Positions 26,830-35,402 of a stretch of DNA of 64,000 nt are shown piece by piece. This DNA comes from Flavobacterium salilacus subsp. salilacus. Lineage in GTDB: Bacteria > Bacteroidota > Bacteroidia > Flavobacteriales > Flavobacteriaceae. Within the stretch, counting starts at the first letter, position 1. Each line of letters starts with the position of its first letter. The DNA lies in NCBI RefSeq assembly GCF_004634195.1, contig NZ_SKBP01000002.1, positions 248,001 to 312,000 of the forward strand. Reading direction: 5' to 3'. The position numbers were made by a program, and so were the translations under genes. Under the pieces are notes generated by a model. That model had not been told where the DNA came from. It saw only the letters and a program-made list of their open reading frames with translations, and did not search any database.

Positions 26830-26918
26830 GGGTTGTTATTCACGGAGTTTATCCGTTGCGTATTATTTATCTCTTGTTATTCATGCTCATTAAAATGAAG
26901 CTCATATAATAATCTCAA

Positions 26919-26932
26919 AGTATTATAATACT
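26919..26932. promoter_or_regulatory. 14-bp palindrome upstream of GH27
   Basis: AGTATTATAATACT is a perfect palindrome about 90 bp upstream of the GH27 start and just downstream of the 26941-26979 hairpin. It could be an operator or a second hairpin. No regulator can be assigned. Confidence 0.35.
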
Positions 26933-26940
26933 ATATTTAA

Positions 26941-26979
26941 AAGTATCATTCCCCGATGGTTTTTCGGGGAATGATACTT
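26941..26979 (-). promoter_or_regulatory. Large intercistronic hairpin between the SusE-like gene and GH27
   Basis: Perfect 16-bp stem AAGTATCATTCCCCGA / TCGGGGAATGATACTT with a 7-nt loop, 14 bp past the stop of the SusE-like gene. On the minus strand it is followed by only a short T-run (ACTTTTAAATA). It may act as a partial terminator and as a 3' end stabiliser, keeping susCD-level mRNA above that of the GH27-GH5 part. Confidence 0.7.
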
Positions 26980-26992
26980 ATTGTTCTTTTTA

Positions 26993-28012
26993 TTAATCTA
27001 CTGTAAAACCTATATTATCAAAATAATAGTTGTGGGCTTCTCCTGTAAATTCCTGGAATGATATATTTTGTAATGCTTCGGGCATACCTCCTAATTCTTC
27101 CCAAGTATAAGTGTATTCTGTCCACTCAGTACCTGTCTCGAAAGAAAAGTTATCATCTCCCCAGTTTGCACCATTGAAAATAAGTACTAATTTACCTGCA
27201 TCGTCAGAACGAACTGAGAAACGGATACCTGTATATTGGGAGATTTGGTCATCCCAAGCCCAGTTGCCTTGTATGTTATCCCAACCCGGTATTTCTTTTT
27301 TGATAAATGTGGTTCCCTGTGCTGCTTTGGACAAATCAGTTATATACTCATGGTTGTTCCAGGCTTCTATATCCCATGGCGCATAAAAGGCATCATCATA
27401 AATAGCTGTTCCTACTGCTGTACCCCACTCCGAATCGCCGGAGATTGTTGTTACTGTTAAATACTTTAAGTCCGAATCCGGCGGCATTATTGCAACAATC
27501 TCGGTTAAAGTACTGGAAACTATTTGTGCCTCTACTCCTCCAACAGTTACTATGGGGTTTAAGAAGTACGAACCGTAAATTGTGATTTCTTCGCCTGCTG
27601 CTGCGTTTACAGGATTAAAACTTAAAACCTCAGGAGCCGGTGGGGCTACTACAAAACTATAAACGGCAGTACCGCCCGTAGTAACTACTTTTAGCTCATC
27701 AACAGTATCTGCATAGGGCGTATTTCTGTCAATAGTCACTAAAATTACATTATCTGTAACCAGTGTTGGGTTAAAATAGGTATCTGTTTCGTTGAAATAT
27801 ATTTTTTGAGTTCCGGTAAAGCCTTTACCCCTTATGATATACATATTATCGGCATATCCCTGCTCTACCAGAGAATCGTTTTGAGCAAGGCTGACACTTT
27901 CAATAACAGGCTGTCCGCCCGTTGCTCCATCATCATCACTACATGATGCGAATAATGCTATTGCGAATACTGTAAGTACACCCAATAATGCTTTTAATTT
28001 AATTTTTTTCAT
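26993..28012 (-). CDS. Surface glycan-binding lipoprotein with TIG domains (SusE/SGBP-like)
   Basis: A 339-residue lipoprotein (lipobox LFASC, Cys24, followed by an acidic SDDDG start typical of surface export). Two IPT/TIG immunoglobulin-like domains (about 35-120 and 126-210) precede a C-terminal carbohydrate-binding-like domain with many Trp (NWAWDDQ, FNGANWGDDNF, YYFDNIGF). It should bind mannan at the cell surface and help the SusCD importer. It is the third gene of the susC-susD-sgbp unit, 19 bp after susD. Confidence 0.85.
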   Translation of the reverse strand: MKKIKLKALLGVLTVFAIALFASCSDDDGATGGQPVIESVSLAQNDSLVEQGYADNMYIIRGKGFTGTQKIYFNETDTYFNPTLVTDNVILVTIDRNTPYADTVDELKVVTTGGTAVYSFVVAPPAPEVLSFNPVNAAAGEEITIYGSYFLNPIVTVGGVEAQIVSSTLTEIVAIMPPDSDLKYLTVTTISGDSEWGTAVGTAIYDDAFYAPWDIEAWNNHEYITDLSKAAQGTTFIKKEIPGWDNIQGNWAWDDQISQYTGIRFSVRSDDAGKLVLIFNGANWGDDNFSFETGTEWTEYTYTWEELGGMPEALQNISFQEFTGEAHNYYFDNIGFTVD

Positions 28013-28031
28013 ACTAATTAATTTTTAAAAA

Positions 28032-29633
28032 TTATTCAAATGTATAAGGTACGGGTGGTTCCAATAGTAAAGGGTTTTTAGCCACATCATTGTCAGGATA
28101 GGGTAAGTAAAAATCAGACTCATCCGGCGTAAAATACTCTTCAGTAAACATATTACCTCTGTTTTGCGCTCCCATAATAGCTATTGCCTGTGCTCTTGGC
28201 AATCTTCCTAAGTCAAACCAATAATCACCTTCAAAACAAAGCTCGCGTCTTCTTTCAGTAAACAACTCGTCAAATGTAATACTTGTTACGGCTGATAATC
28301 CTGCTCTTGTTCTTACTGCATTGAATGATGCAAGTGCAGCAGCGTCTGATGTGCTGCCACTTCCTGCCATAACAGCTTCGGCATGGATAAGTAATAAATC
28401 AGCATAACGCATTATGTAGGTATTGTTTTCCATCATTGCCCATGCATCTACAGGTCCGGTTTCATTACCGTTTACTATACCAATGCAGTATTTTTTAATG
28501 GCTGCACCTGCACCTTGCCCACCAATATCTTCGGCTGCCGGTACTGTAAAGCCTACTGCGGGTGTAGTTGCACCGTCTAATAATACTTTAATGTTAGGAT
28601 AGTCATCTCCGGGAAGCATTATCGTTTCTTTTCGTCTTACATCGCCTGCTTCATACAGGTCAAGCACGTCTTGAGATGGTGCAAATACACCTCCGTAACT
28701 GGCATTTGATGTAGTTACCAATGCATTACTTATACCAAACTGTGTATTACAGTTGTTGGCAGAACCATAGTTACCGTCTGTTACCCATTGTAATGCAAAT
28801 ATTGATTCTTCATTATTATTGTTAGGATAAGTAAACAAATCTCCAAATGATTTGGTAGGAAGCTGGTCGCCGCCAAGTAGCTTAAATTCGTTACTGTTTA
28901 TAACCTCTTCCGCCATTTGTCTGGCTTCTGTATATTTTTTCTCATACAGGTACACTTTTGCAAGCATTGCTTTTGCAGATCCTTTTGATACGCGTGCATT
29001 ACCGGCATAGTTGGCTGTTCTTACTTTATCATATAACAGTTCTATTGCTTTTTGGTAATCGCTTTCTATTAACTGATATATATCTTCTATTCTATTAGTA
29101 TTGATTATAGGATTATCAACAAAATCAAGGTTGTTTTCTATAATAGGCACATTACCCCAAAGTCTTACTAAGTAAAAATAGGCTGTAGCTCTCATAAAAT
29201 AAGCCTCTCCAATGGTATTATTAAGTACTGCTTCATCTATATCCCCACTCACACGGTCGGGAAGGAAATTAATAATAGAGTTTGCCTGACTTACATTTGC
29301 CCAAAGTGATCTCCATCCTTGCGCAAGCTCACCATCACTACCGTTAAGTGAAAAGTTACGCATGGCATTTACGTCGCTGGAATTAGTGTACATATTGCCC
29401 GAACCTACCTCGGCAACGGCATAGAAAAACTTATTATTGAACTGAAACCATGTACGGGAGTACATACCGTTTGTAGCTGACTCTACCTGCGCATTAGAGG
29501 TATAGTAAGCATCCAAACTGATTTGGTCTTCCGGCGGACGATTCGTGAAATCTTCGGAGCATGAGGTAAAAACTGTACATATTAATGCCAGTGTCAGCAT
29601 TTTATATGTGTAAAGGAATTTATTCATTTTCAT
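28032..29633 (-). CDS. susD: SusD/RagB family nutrient-binding lipoprotein
   Basis: A 533-residue outer-membrane lipoprotein forming the lid of the SusC importer. Lipobox FTSC is followed by SEDF. The SusD signatures are visible: the TPR region (EAYFMRATAYFYLVRLWGNVP near 150-170) and the C-terminal RRRELCFEGDYWFDLGRL block. It lies 11 bp after susC and is translationally close to it. The ligand is inferred to be manno-oligosaccharide from its neighbours. A start one codon-pair downstream (MNKFLYTYK) is equally possible. Confidence 0.95.
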   Translation of the reverse strand: MKMNKFLYTYKMLTLALICTVFTSCSEDFTNRPPEDQISLDAYYTSNAQVESATNGMYSRTWFQFNNKFFYAVAEVGSGNMYTNSSDVNAMRNFSLNGSDGELAQGWRSLWANVSQANSIINFLPDRVSGDIDEAVLNNTIGEAYFMRATAYFYLVRLWGNVPIIENNLDFVDNPIINTNRIEDIYQLIESDYQKAIELLYDKVRTANYAGNARVSKGSAKAMLAKVYLYEKKYTEARQMAEEVINSNEFKLLGGDQLPTKSFGDLFTYPNNNNEESIFALQWVTDGNYGSANNCNTQFGISNALVTTSNASYGGVFAPSQDVLDLYEAGDVRRKETIMLPGDDYPNIKVLLDGATTPAVGFTVPAAEDIGGQGAGAAIKKYCIGIVNGNETGPVDAWAMMENNTYIMRYADLLLIHAEAVMAGSGSTSDAAALASFNAVRTRAGLSAVTSITFDELFTERRRELCFEGDYWFDLGRLPRAQAIAIMGAQNRGNMFTEEYFTPDESDFYLPYPDNDVAKNPLLLEPPVPYTFE

Positions 29634-29644
29634 TTTTTTTATTT

Positions 29645-32600
29645 TTAAAATTCTACATTAATACCAACTGAATATGTCCTTGGTGTAGGATACCTTCCGT
29701 TGTCAATACCTGTTAGCAACTGGTTTTGGTTAAACGAACCTACTTCCGGATCGTATCCGCTATAGTCTGTTAATGTAAGTAAGTTCTGTACACTTCCGTA
29801 AATTCTTACTCTCGACATCTTTATTTTGGATATAAGGTCGCTTGGTAAGCTGTAACCCAAAGTAAGGTTTTGTATTCTTAGGTAAGATCCGTCTTCTATA
29901 AATCGAGTAGAAATTTGATTGTTAGCGGCGCTCACACTTGCTACCGGTCTTGGTATATCTGTATTCGTATTATCAGGAGTCCAGTAGTTTATTGCATCTA
30001 CTAACGCGTTTTGATATAAACCTGAGTTTGCAGTACCGTTTCTGTAAGTAAGGTTCATAATATCGTTACCGTAAGAACCTTGCATAAAGATGGAAAGATC
30101 GAAGTTTTTATACTTAAAGTTATTAGTAAAACCAAAAGTAAAGTCAGGGTGAGGGTTACCTATAAACGTCCTGTCATTAGCATCTATAACTCCGTCTTCA
30201 TTAACATCTCTATATTTAACATCTCCTAAATAGGTTTGTCCGGCAGCCTGCCCTACGCTGCTTCCAAATTGTATCGGGGCACTGTTCAACTCATCAATAT
30301 CATTAAAAATACCTTCTGCGATATATCCGTAAAACATACCTATTGGCGAACCTACTTGGGTATTAGTCACATCATACGATATAAAACCATTAATGTTTAC
30401 AGGCTGCACCAAGTTTAATCCGTCCTGTATTCCTGTCAACTCATTTGTATACTTTGATACTACAAGGGTAGAGTTCCAAGAAAAATCGCCTGTGCCTTTT
30501 GTACTGTAATTTAAAGTTATATCAACACCTTTGTTTTCCATCTCTCCAATATTTGAGTAAGGTGCATCTTGTCCTCCGTACTGACCTCCGCCACCTGTAA
30601 GGTAATCCGGGAATGGTACCTGGAATAAAAAGTCTTCTGATACTTTTTTATAAAAATCAAGATTAACTGCCAGGCGTGAGTCTAACACTGTAAAGTCGAT
30701 ACCAAGATTGGTCTGTTTCATAGACTCCCAGGTTAAATTAGGGTTTGGAAAGTTTGATGGTAAAAATCCTGAGCCTATTCCTGAGTTTTGTTGTCCTAAA
30801 AGAGCGCTATACTGATTATTTGGTATTTGTTGGTTACCTGTCTCACCATAACCTAATCTGAATTTAATATTATCTACATATTTACGGGTGTTTTCCATAA
30901 AACTCTCGTTAGATAATTTCCATGATAGGGCTACCGCAGGGAAGTAACCCCATTGATTGTCGGTAGTAGGGTCAAACTTAGAAGAACGGTCGCCACGATA
31001 TGAGGCTGATAGTCCATACTTATTATCAAAATCATAAATAACACGACCAAAGAAAGAGTATAAAGAAGCACTGCCTTTATAGCTGCTTACTGTACTTTGC
31101 GAAGGGTCGGCAAGGTTTAACCCATATACCGAGTTAGTTTGAAAACCTGTTGCTGTAGCATATATACCTTCCCAATGGTTATCATTAGCCTCTTGCCCTA
31201 CAAGTACCGTAAACGTATGTTTATTAATTGTTTTATCGTAAGTGAGCAGGTTTTTTAAGTTTACAGAGTACCAGTTTTGCCTTCTCTCAATAAGGTCTGC
31301 CGACTGGTTTACCTGTACACCCCAGTTATATGCCGGTGTAAAATCGGTATGTTCAGAAAACTCCGTATTAGCACCAAGCTCTACTCTGTATTTTAATCCT
31401 TTTATTATTTCTGCTTCTGCAAAAACATTTCCTAAAAAGTTCTTTCTTACCAACTTATTATCTTTAGAAAGTACCTCAGCCACAGGGTTAAAATAATTTA
31501 CGTTTTGACTGTTATCTGTTGGTCCTGCAAAAGAACCATCCGGGTTTCTTACCGGTATATCAGGTGCTTGCAGTAAGGTATTGGCTATAACTCCCTGAAA
31601 ACTCTGGTTTACGGTAAGTTTCTCGTTGGTAACACCTGCATTCATATTAGCACCAACCTTTAACCAGTTTTTAACTTTAGAGTCAAGGTTTAAGCGCATA
31701 GTATATCTTTTGTAGCCTGAACCCAGCAATACACCCTCTTGGTCAAGAAAACCTCCTGAAAGATAGTATGATGTAGTTTCGCTGCCTCCTGAGAAGGAAA
31801 GCTGGTGACTTGTTGAAACTGCTGTTCTGTACACCTCGTCCTGCCAATCCGTACCATTGCCAAGTAATTCAGGATTAGCAAATTCAGGACGAAGCTGGTC
31901 TTCTTCAACACCAAAAAGCAAGCTTAACTCGTTTTGATATTGTGCATACTGACGTAGGTTTAGCACATCCAGCTTTTTGTAAATGCTTTGTGCAGAAGTG
32001 TATCCTTCATAACGTAGTTTTCCGTCGCCTTTTTTACCTGATTTTGTTGTTATGATAATAACCCCGTTAGCACCTCTGGAACCATAAATTGCGGTTGCCG
32101 AAGCATCTTTAAGGATATCTATAGACTGGATATCATTAGGGTTTATCATAGATAACGGGCTCACAGCGTTATTACCTGCTCCTCCGCTTGATGAAAAATC
32201 GTTACTGCCTAACGGTCTTCCGCTCATTGATTTTCCTGTAGCATCACCAGATACCGGCACACCGTCTATAACATAAAGTGGCTCATTAGTACCCGAAATA
32301 GAGGTGGTACCACGAACCCTTATAGATACTGCGCTACCGGGTTGACCCGAGTTATTACTAACCGAAACTCCCGCTGCTTTACCCTGTATCATTTGGTCAA
32401 CAGTAGTTTGCTTCAGGTTCTCTATATCTTTAGTACGTATGGAAGATACGGCGCTGTTTACATCGTCTTTCTTTTGACTTCCGTAACCTATTAAAATTAC
32501 CTCATCCAAAACCTCTACGTTTTCTGCAAGGGTTACATTTATAATTTCTCTGCCGTTTATGGCTATTTCCTGAGTGGCAAAACCAATGAAAGTATAAACA

Positions 32601-32839
32601 AGCGTAGCATCAGTTGGTGCATTGATAGTATATTTTCCATCAATATCAGTAGATACTACCGTAGCAGTACCTTTTATAGTAACGTTTACTCCCGGTACAG
32701 TCATACCCTTACTGTCAGATACAACCCCGGTCACTATACTTTGTGCCTGCACAGAGGTTATCCCGAAAAGAAACAGGAGGTAAAACAGGGTCTTTCCCCG
32801 TGTTATCCAAGAAGTGAAATAATGTAGTGTATTCCCCAT
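29645..32839 (-). CDS. susC: SusC/RagA family TonB-linked outer-membrane importer
   Basis: A 1064-residue TonB-dependent transporter. It has a signal peptide (about 1-33, ending VQAQ), a carboxypeptidase-D-like regulatory domain (about 35-110, GVVSDSKGMTVPGVNVTIKG), a TonB-box-like segment before the plug (VILIGYGSQKKDD), the plug (SIRVRGTTSISGTNEPLYV) and a 22-strand barrel ending in VGINVEF with terminal Phe. With SusD it would import manno-oligosaccharides. It is the first gene of the leftward operon; its promoter region carries the 17-bp motif also found before the GH26 gene. Confidence 0.96.
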   Translation of the reverse strand: MGNTLHYFTSWITRGKTLFYLLFLFGITSVQAQSIVTGVVSDSKGMTVPGVNVTIKGTATVVSTDIDGKYTINAPTDATLVYTFIGFATQEIAINGREIINVTLAENVEVLDEVILIGYGSQKKDDVNSAVSSIRTKDIENLKQTTVDQMIQGKAAGVSVSNNSGQPGSAVSIRVRGTTSISGTNEPLYVIDGVPVSGDATGKSMSGRPLGSNDFSSSGGAGNNAVSPLSMINPNDIQSIDILKDASATAIYGSRGANGVIIITTKSGKKGDGKLRYEGYTSAQSIYKKLDVLNLRQYAQYQNELSLLFGVEEDQLRPEFANPELLGNGTDWQDEVYRTAVSTSHQLSFSGGSETTSYYLSGGFLDQEGVLLGSGYKRYTMRLNLDSKVKNWLKVGANMNAGVTNEKLTVNQSFQGVIANTLLQAPDIPVRNPDGSFAGPTDNSQNVNYFNPVAEVLSKDNKLVRKNFLGNVFAEAEIIKGLKYRVELGANTEFSEHTDFTPAYNWGVQVNQSADLIERRQNWYSVNLKNLLTYDKTINKHTFTVLVGQEANDNHWEGIYATATGFQTNSVYGLNLADPSQSTVSSYKGSASLYSFFGRVIYDFDNKYGLSASYRGDRSSKFDPTTDNQWGYFPAVALSWKLSNESFMENTRKYVDNIKFRLGYGETGNQQIPNNQYSALLGQQNSGIGSGFLPSNFPNPNLTWESMKQTNLGIDFTVLDSRLAVNLDFYKKVSEDFLFQVPFPDYLTGGGGQYGGQDAPYSNIGEMENKGVDITLNYSTKGTGDFSWNSTLVVSKYTNELTGIQDGLNLVQPVNINGFISYDVTNTQVGSPIGMFYGYIAEGIFNDIDELNSAPIQFGSSVGQAAGQTYLGDVKYRDVNEDGVIDANDRTFIGNPHPDFTFGFTNNFKYKNFDLSIFMQGSYGNDIMNLTYRNGTANSGLYQNALVDAINYWTPDNTNTDIPRPVASVSAANNQISTRFIEDGSYLRIQNLTLGYSLPSDLISKIKMSRVRIYGSVQNLLTLTDYSGYDPEVGSFNQNQLLTGIDNGRYPTPRTYSVGINVEF

Positions 32840-32931
32840 AATAAATTTGTGTTTGTTAGTTACTAATTCCTAAATAAATGAAGGATTAAATTTTACAATC
32901 AACAATTTTAAAGTTCATTTATTGACAATAA

Positions 32932-32939
32932 CAAATTTA
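32932..32939 (-). promoter_or_regulatory. -7 element of the susC promoter
   Basis: On the minus strand TAAATTTG fits TAnnTTTG. It lies about 93 bp before the susC start and exactly 20 nt downstream of the 17-bp motif at 32960-32976. The -33 region is not consensus, as expected for an activator-dependent promoter. Confidence 0.65.
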
Positions 32940-32959
32940 TAGGAGATGTTAAGTGTTTG

Positions 32960-32976
32960 TTAATATTATTTTATCA
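32960..32976 (-). promoter_or_regulatory. 17-bp putative AraC-regulator operator, susC side
   Basis: On the minus strand TGATAAAATAATATTAA, identical over 17 bases to the site at 34047-34063. Both sites point the same way relative to their promoters and both are 20 nt from the -7 element. Assignment to the regulator at 33136 is inference from position. Confidence 0.7.
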
Positions 32977-33135
32977 TTTATTGATAATATTTTCTCTAAC
33001 GTTTTCGGAGATATTATTTTACCCACTAATTTTTCACAAAAAACATACAGTAAAGCACTGAATAATGGGGAATTTATTTATTTCCTGTTATAATTTAACC
33101 CCATACCGCAGTTGTATTTTTTTTACACTTATATC

Positions 33136-34011
33136 TTATAAAAATCGTTTCATACCATAGAATTCTTCTCTATATTGGCTCGGGGTAGTATTTTTTATAC
33201 TCTTAAATATCCTGTTGAAGTTTGCAATATTATTAAAGCCGGACTTAAATGCTATTTCGGAAATACTAAGGTCTTTCTCTACCAGCCATCGTGCCGCATA
33301 CCCCACCCTTATATCATTAAGGTAATTTACAAATGTTTTTCCTGTACGTTTTTTTATAAAACGGTTAAATGATACAGGGCTCATACTTGCTACGTCAGAC
33401 ACTTCGTCTAATGTTATTTTTTCAGAAAAATTTTTCTGTATATGCTCATACACCAGTTTCATTTTATCATCATCCTCAAAAGTGTCATAATCTACCGTAT
33501 AGGTAGATAACAACTGCTGGTTGCGAGAGTTTGCCATATCGTGCAGTATCGATATTATTTCAAGAAAATAATCCATGCCGTCCAGTTTAGATATGCGCAC
33601 AAGCCTGTCGGCAAGCTCGGCACCAATCTTTTTAGAAAACAATATTCCGTGATTAGATCGGTTAAACATATCTTTTATAGGCATCATTATACGCCGTGAT
33701 AACAACGATTCGTTAAACAAGTCGTTATGAAACTGTATCGTTATTTCATGTATCTTTTTATTCTTACAATTATTAAGCTCCCAACCATGATACAGGTTAG
33801 GCCCTACCAGTACAAGTTCAATATCGTCTATCTCCTCAATATGGTCGCCCACTATTCGTTTCACTCCTTTTCCGTTAAGTATAAAGTTAATCTCATACTC
33901 CGGATGGTAGTGTATCGGGAAATCAAAACTATCTTTTACCCTGTCAAAAACAAGGAAACTATCTCCTTTAGTTAAAGGCGGTATCTCTCTGTGAAATTTA
34001 CTGGTACTCAT
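33136..34011 (-). CDS. AraC family transcriptional regulator with cupin sensor domain
   Basis: A 291-residue cytoplasmic regulator. The N-terminal cupin-like ligand-binding domain (about 15-95) has HYHPEYEINFILNGKG and LVGPNLYHGWE. The C-terminal AraC DNA-binding domain (about 185-285) contains two HTH units (KITLDEVSDVASMSPVSFNRF and SISEIAFKSGFNNIANFNRIFK) and the terminal TPSQYRE. It lies between the susC operon and the divergent GH26-to-GH5 operon and is the obvious local activator, probably sensing manno-oligosaccharide or mannose. The direct effector is unknown. Confidence 0.92.
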   Translation of the reverse strand: MSTSKFHREIPPLTKGDSFLVFDRVKDSFDFPIHYHPEYEINFILNGKGVKRIVGDHIEEIDDIELVLVGPNLYHGWELNNCKNKKIHEITIQFHNDLFNESLLSRRIMMPIKDMFNRSNHGILFSKKIGAELADRLVRISKLDGMDYFLEIISILHDMANSRNQQLLSTYTVDYDTFEDDDKMKLVYEHIQKNFSEKITLDEVSDVASMSPVSFNRFIKKRTGKTFVNYLNDIRVGYAARWLVEKDLSISEIAFKSGFNNIANFNRIFKSIKNTTPSQYREEFYGMKRFL

Positions 34012-34046
34012 TTTTGTTTTTTGTTTGCAATTATATGATATAATAT

Positions 34047-34063
34047 TGATAAAATAATATTAA
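34047..34063 (+). promoter_or_regulatory. 17-bp putative AraC-regulator operator, GH26 side
   Basis: TGATAAAATAATATTAA, an exact match to the minus-strand site at 32960-32976. It spans about -49 to -33 relative to the start point predicted from the -7 element, a position typical of AraC-type activators. It also lies within the araC upstream region, so autoregulation is possible. Confidence 0.7.
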
Positions 34064-34083
34064 GTTAAATTTAAGAGTAAATT

Positions 34084-34091
34084 TATCTTTG
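34084..34091 (+). promoter_or_regulatory. -7 element of the GH26 operon promoter
   Basis: TATCTTTG fits TAnnTTTG and starts exactly 20 nt after the 17-bp motif. It gives a leader of about 105 nt before the ATG at 34200. Confidence 0.65.
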
Positions 34092-34199
34092 GCATTATCA
34101 AAAAAGTGTTTATAAAATTACACACTTAAAAATTAATCGTAAAATTATTTGCAGAATTCACAACCGCAGTGCTTTCTCTATAAACCACATACAATTAAT

Positions 34200-35378
34200 A
34201 TGAAAAAAAACATACTTGTGTTTTTATTAGCACTATCGCTTTTTGTTAGCTGTAAAGAAGCTACAAAAGACGATGAACAGAAAAAAGAAGCAACCTCAAC
34301 CGAAATAGTACCTATTGATAAAAACGCTACCAAAGAGACTGTTTTATTATATAAAAACTTATTTAAATTACGCGACAAAGGCTATATGTTTGGCCATCAG
34401 GACGACTTAGCCTATGGTGTAAACTGGAAGTATGAAGAAGGCAGAAGCGATGTAAAAGATGTAACCGGCGACTACCCCGCAGTATATGGTTGGGACATAG
34501 GTAGAATTGAAGACAAAGCTGAGAAAAACCTTGATGGTGTTCCTTTCAACAAAATGCGCGAGTTTATAAAACAAGTATATGACAGAGGGGGTGTAAACAC
34601 CATAAGCTGGCATGTAAACAACCCACTTACCGGTGGCGATGCCTGGGATAATGCCCCCGGCACGGTAGCATCTGTACTGCCCGGTGGCGAAAAACACGAA
34701 GTATATAAAGGCTGGCTGGATAACGCAGCAGAGTTTTTCCTGTCGTTAAAAGGGAGCGACGGTAAACTTGTACCCATACTATACCGCCCCTACCACGAGT
34801 TTACAGGCGACTGGTTTTGGTGGTGCAAAAATACTACCAATGCAGAGCAATTTAAACAGCTTTGGGAGTTTACAGTCAAGTATTTTGAAGAAAAAGGTGT
34901 GCATAACCTTATATATATCTACAACACGTCGGATGCTAACGTTGCCAATAAAGCAGAGTTTATGGAGTATTATCCCGGCGATGCCTGGGCAGATATGGTA
35001 AGCTATGACATATATCAGGGTGGCGAAGGTGATGAAAAAATGGATAAATTTGTTAAGGATACCAAAAGACTAACTGCTATTATAGATGAGGTGGCTCAAG
35101 AACATAACAAACTTTCGGCTATTGCCGAAACGGGTTATGAGCAAATACCTTATGAAAAATGGTGGACAGAAACATTGGCAAAATCAATAGGCAATCATAA
35201 AATATCATTTGTATTGGTATGGAGAAATCATGGTTGGAACGAATGGATGAACCCACCAAAAATGCACTATTATGCACCTTATGAAGGGCATCCGTCAGTT
35301 CCTGATTTTAAAGACTTTTACAACCTTAGCAACACGCTGTTTCAAAGCGATGTAACCCAATTTAATTTATATAAATAA
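34200..35378 (+). CDS. GH26 beta-mannanase lipoprotein (first)
   Basis: A 392-residue lipoprotein (lipobox FVSC, Cys19). The start is set at 34200 because the lipoprotein signal begins there; 34149 adds 17 non-signal residues. The GH26 barrel carries the acid/base E200 in YRPYHEFTGDWFWW and the nucleophile E310 in AIAETGYEQ, with the typical GHQDD start motif. It should hydrolyse beta-1,4-mannan internally or release mannobiose. It opens the rightward six-gene operon (GH26, symporter, GH130, epimerase, GH26, GH5). Confidence 0.93.
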   Translation: MKKNILVFLLALSLFVSCKEATKDDEQKKEATSTEIVPIDKNATKETVLLYKNLFKLRDKGYMFGHQDDLAYGVNWKYEEGRSDVKDVTGDYPAVYGWDIGRIEDKAEKNLDGVPFNKMREFIKQVYDRGGVNTISWHVNNPLTGGDAWDNAPGTVASVLPGGEKHEVYKGWLDNAAEFFLSLKGSDGKLVPILYRPYHEFTGDWFWWCKNTTNAEQFKQLWEFTVKYFEEKGVHNLIYIYNTSDANVANKAEFMEYYPGDAWADMVSYDIYQGGEGDEKMDKFVKDTKRLTAIIDEVAQEHNKLSAIAETGYEQIPYEKWWTETLAKSIGNHKISFVLVWRNHGWNEWMNPPKMHYYAPYEGHPSVPDFKDFYNLSNTLFQSDVTQFNLYK

Positions 35379-35402
35379 GCGGATTTATATCCAAACCCAG
35401 AT

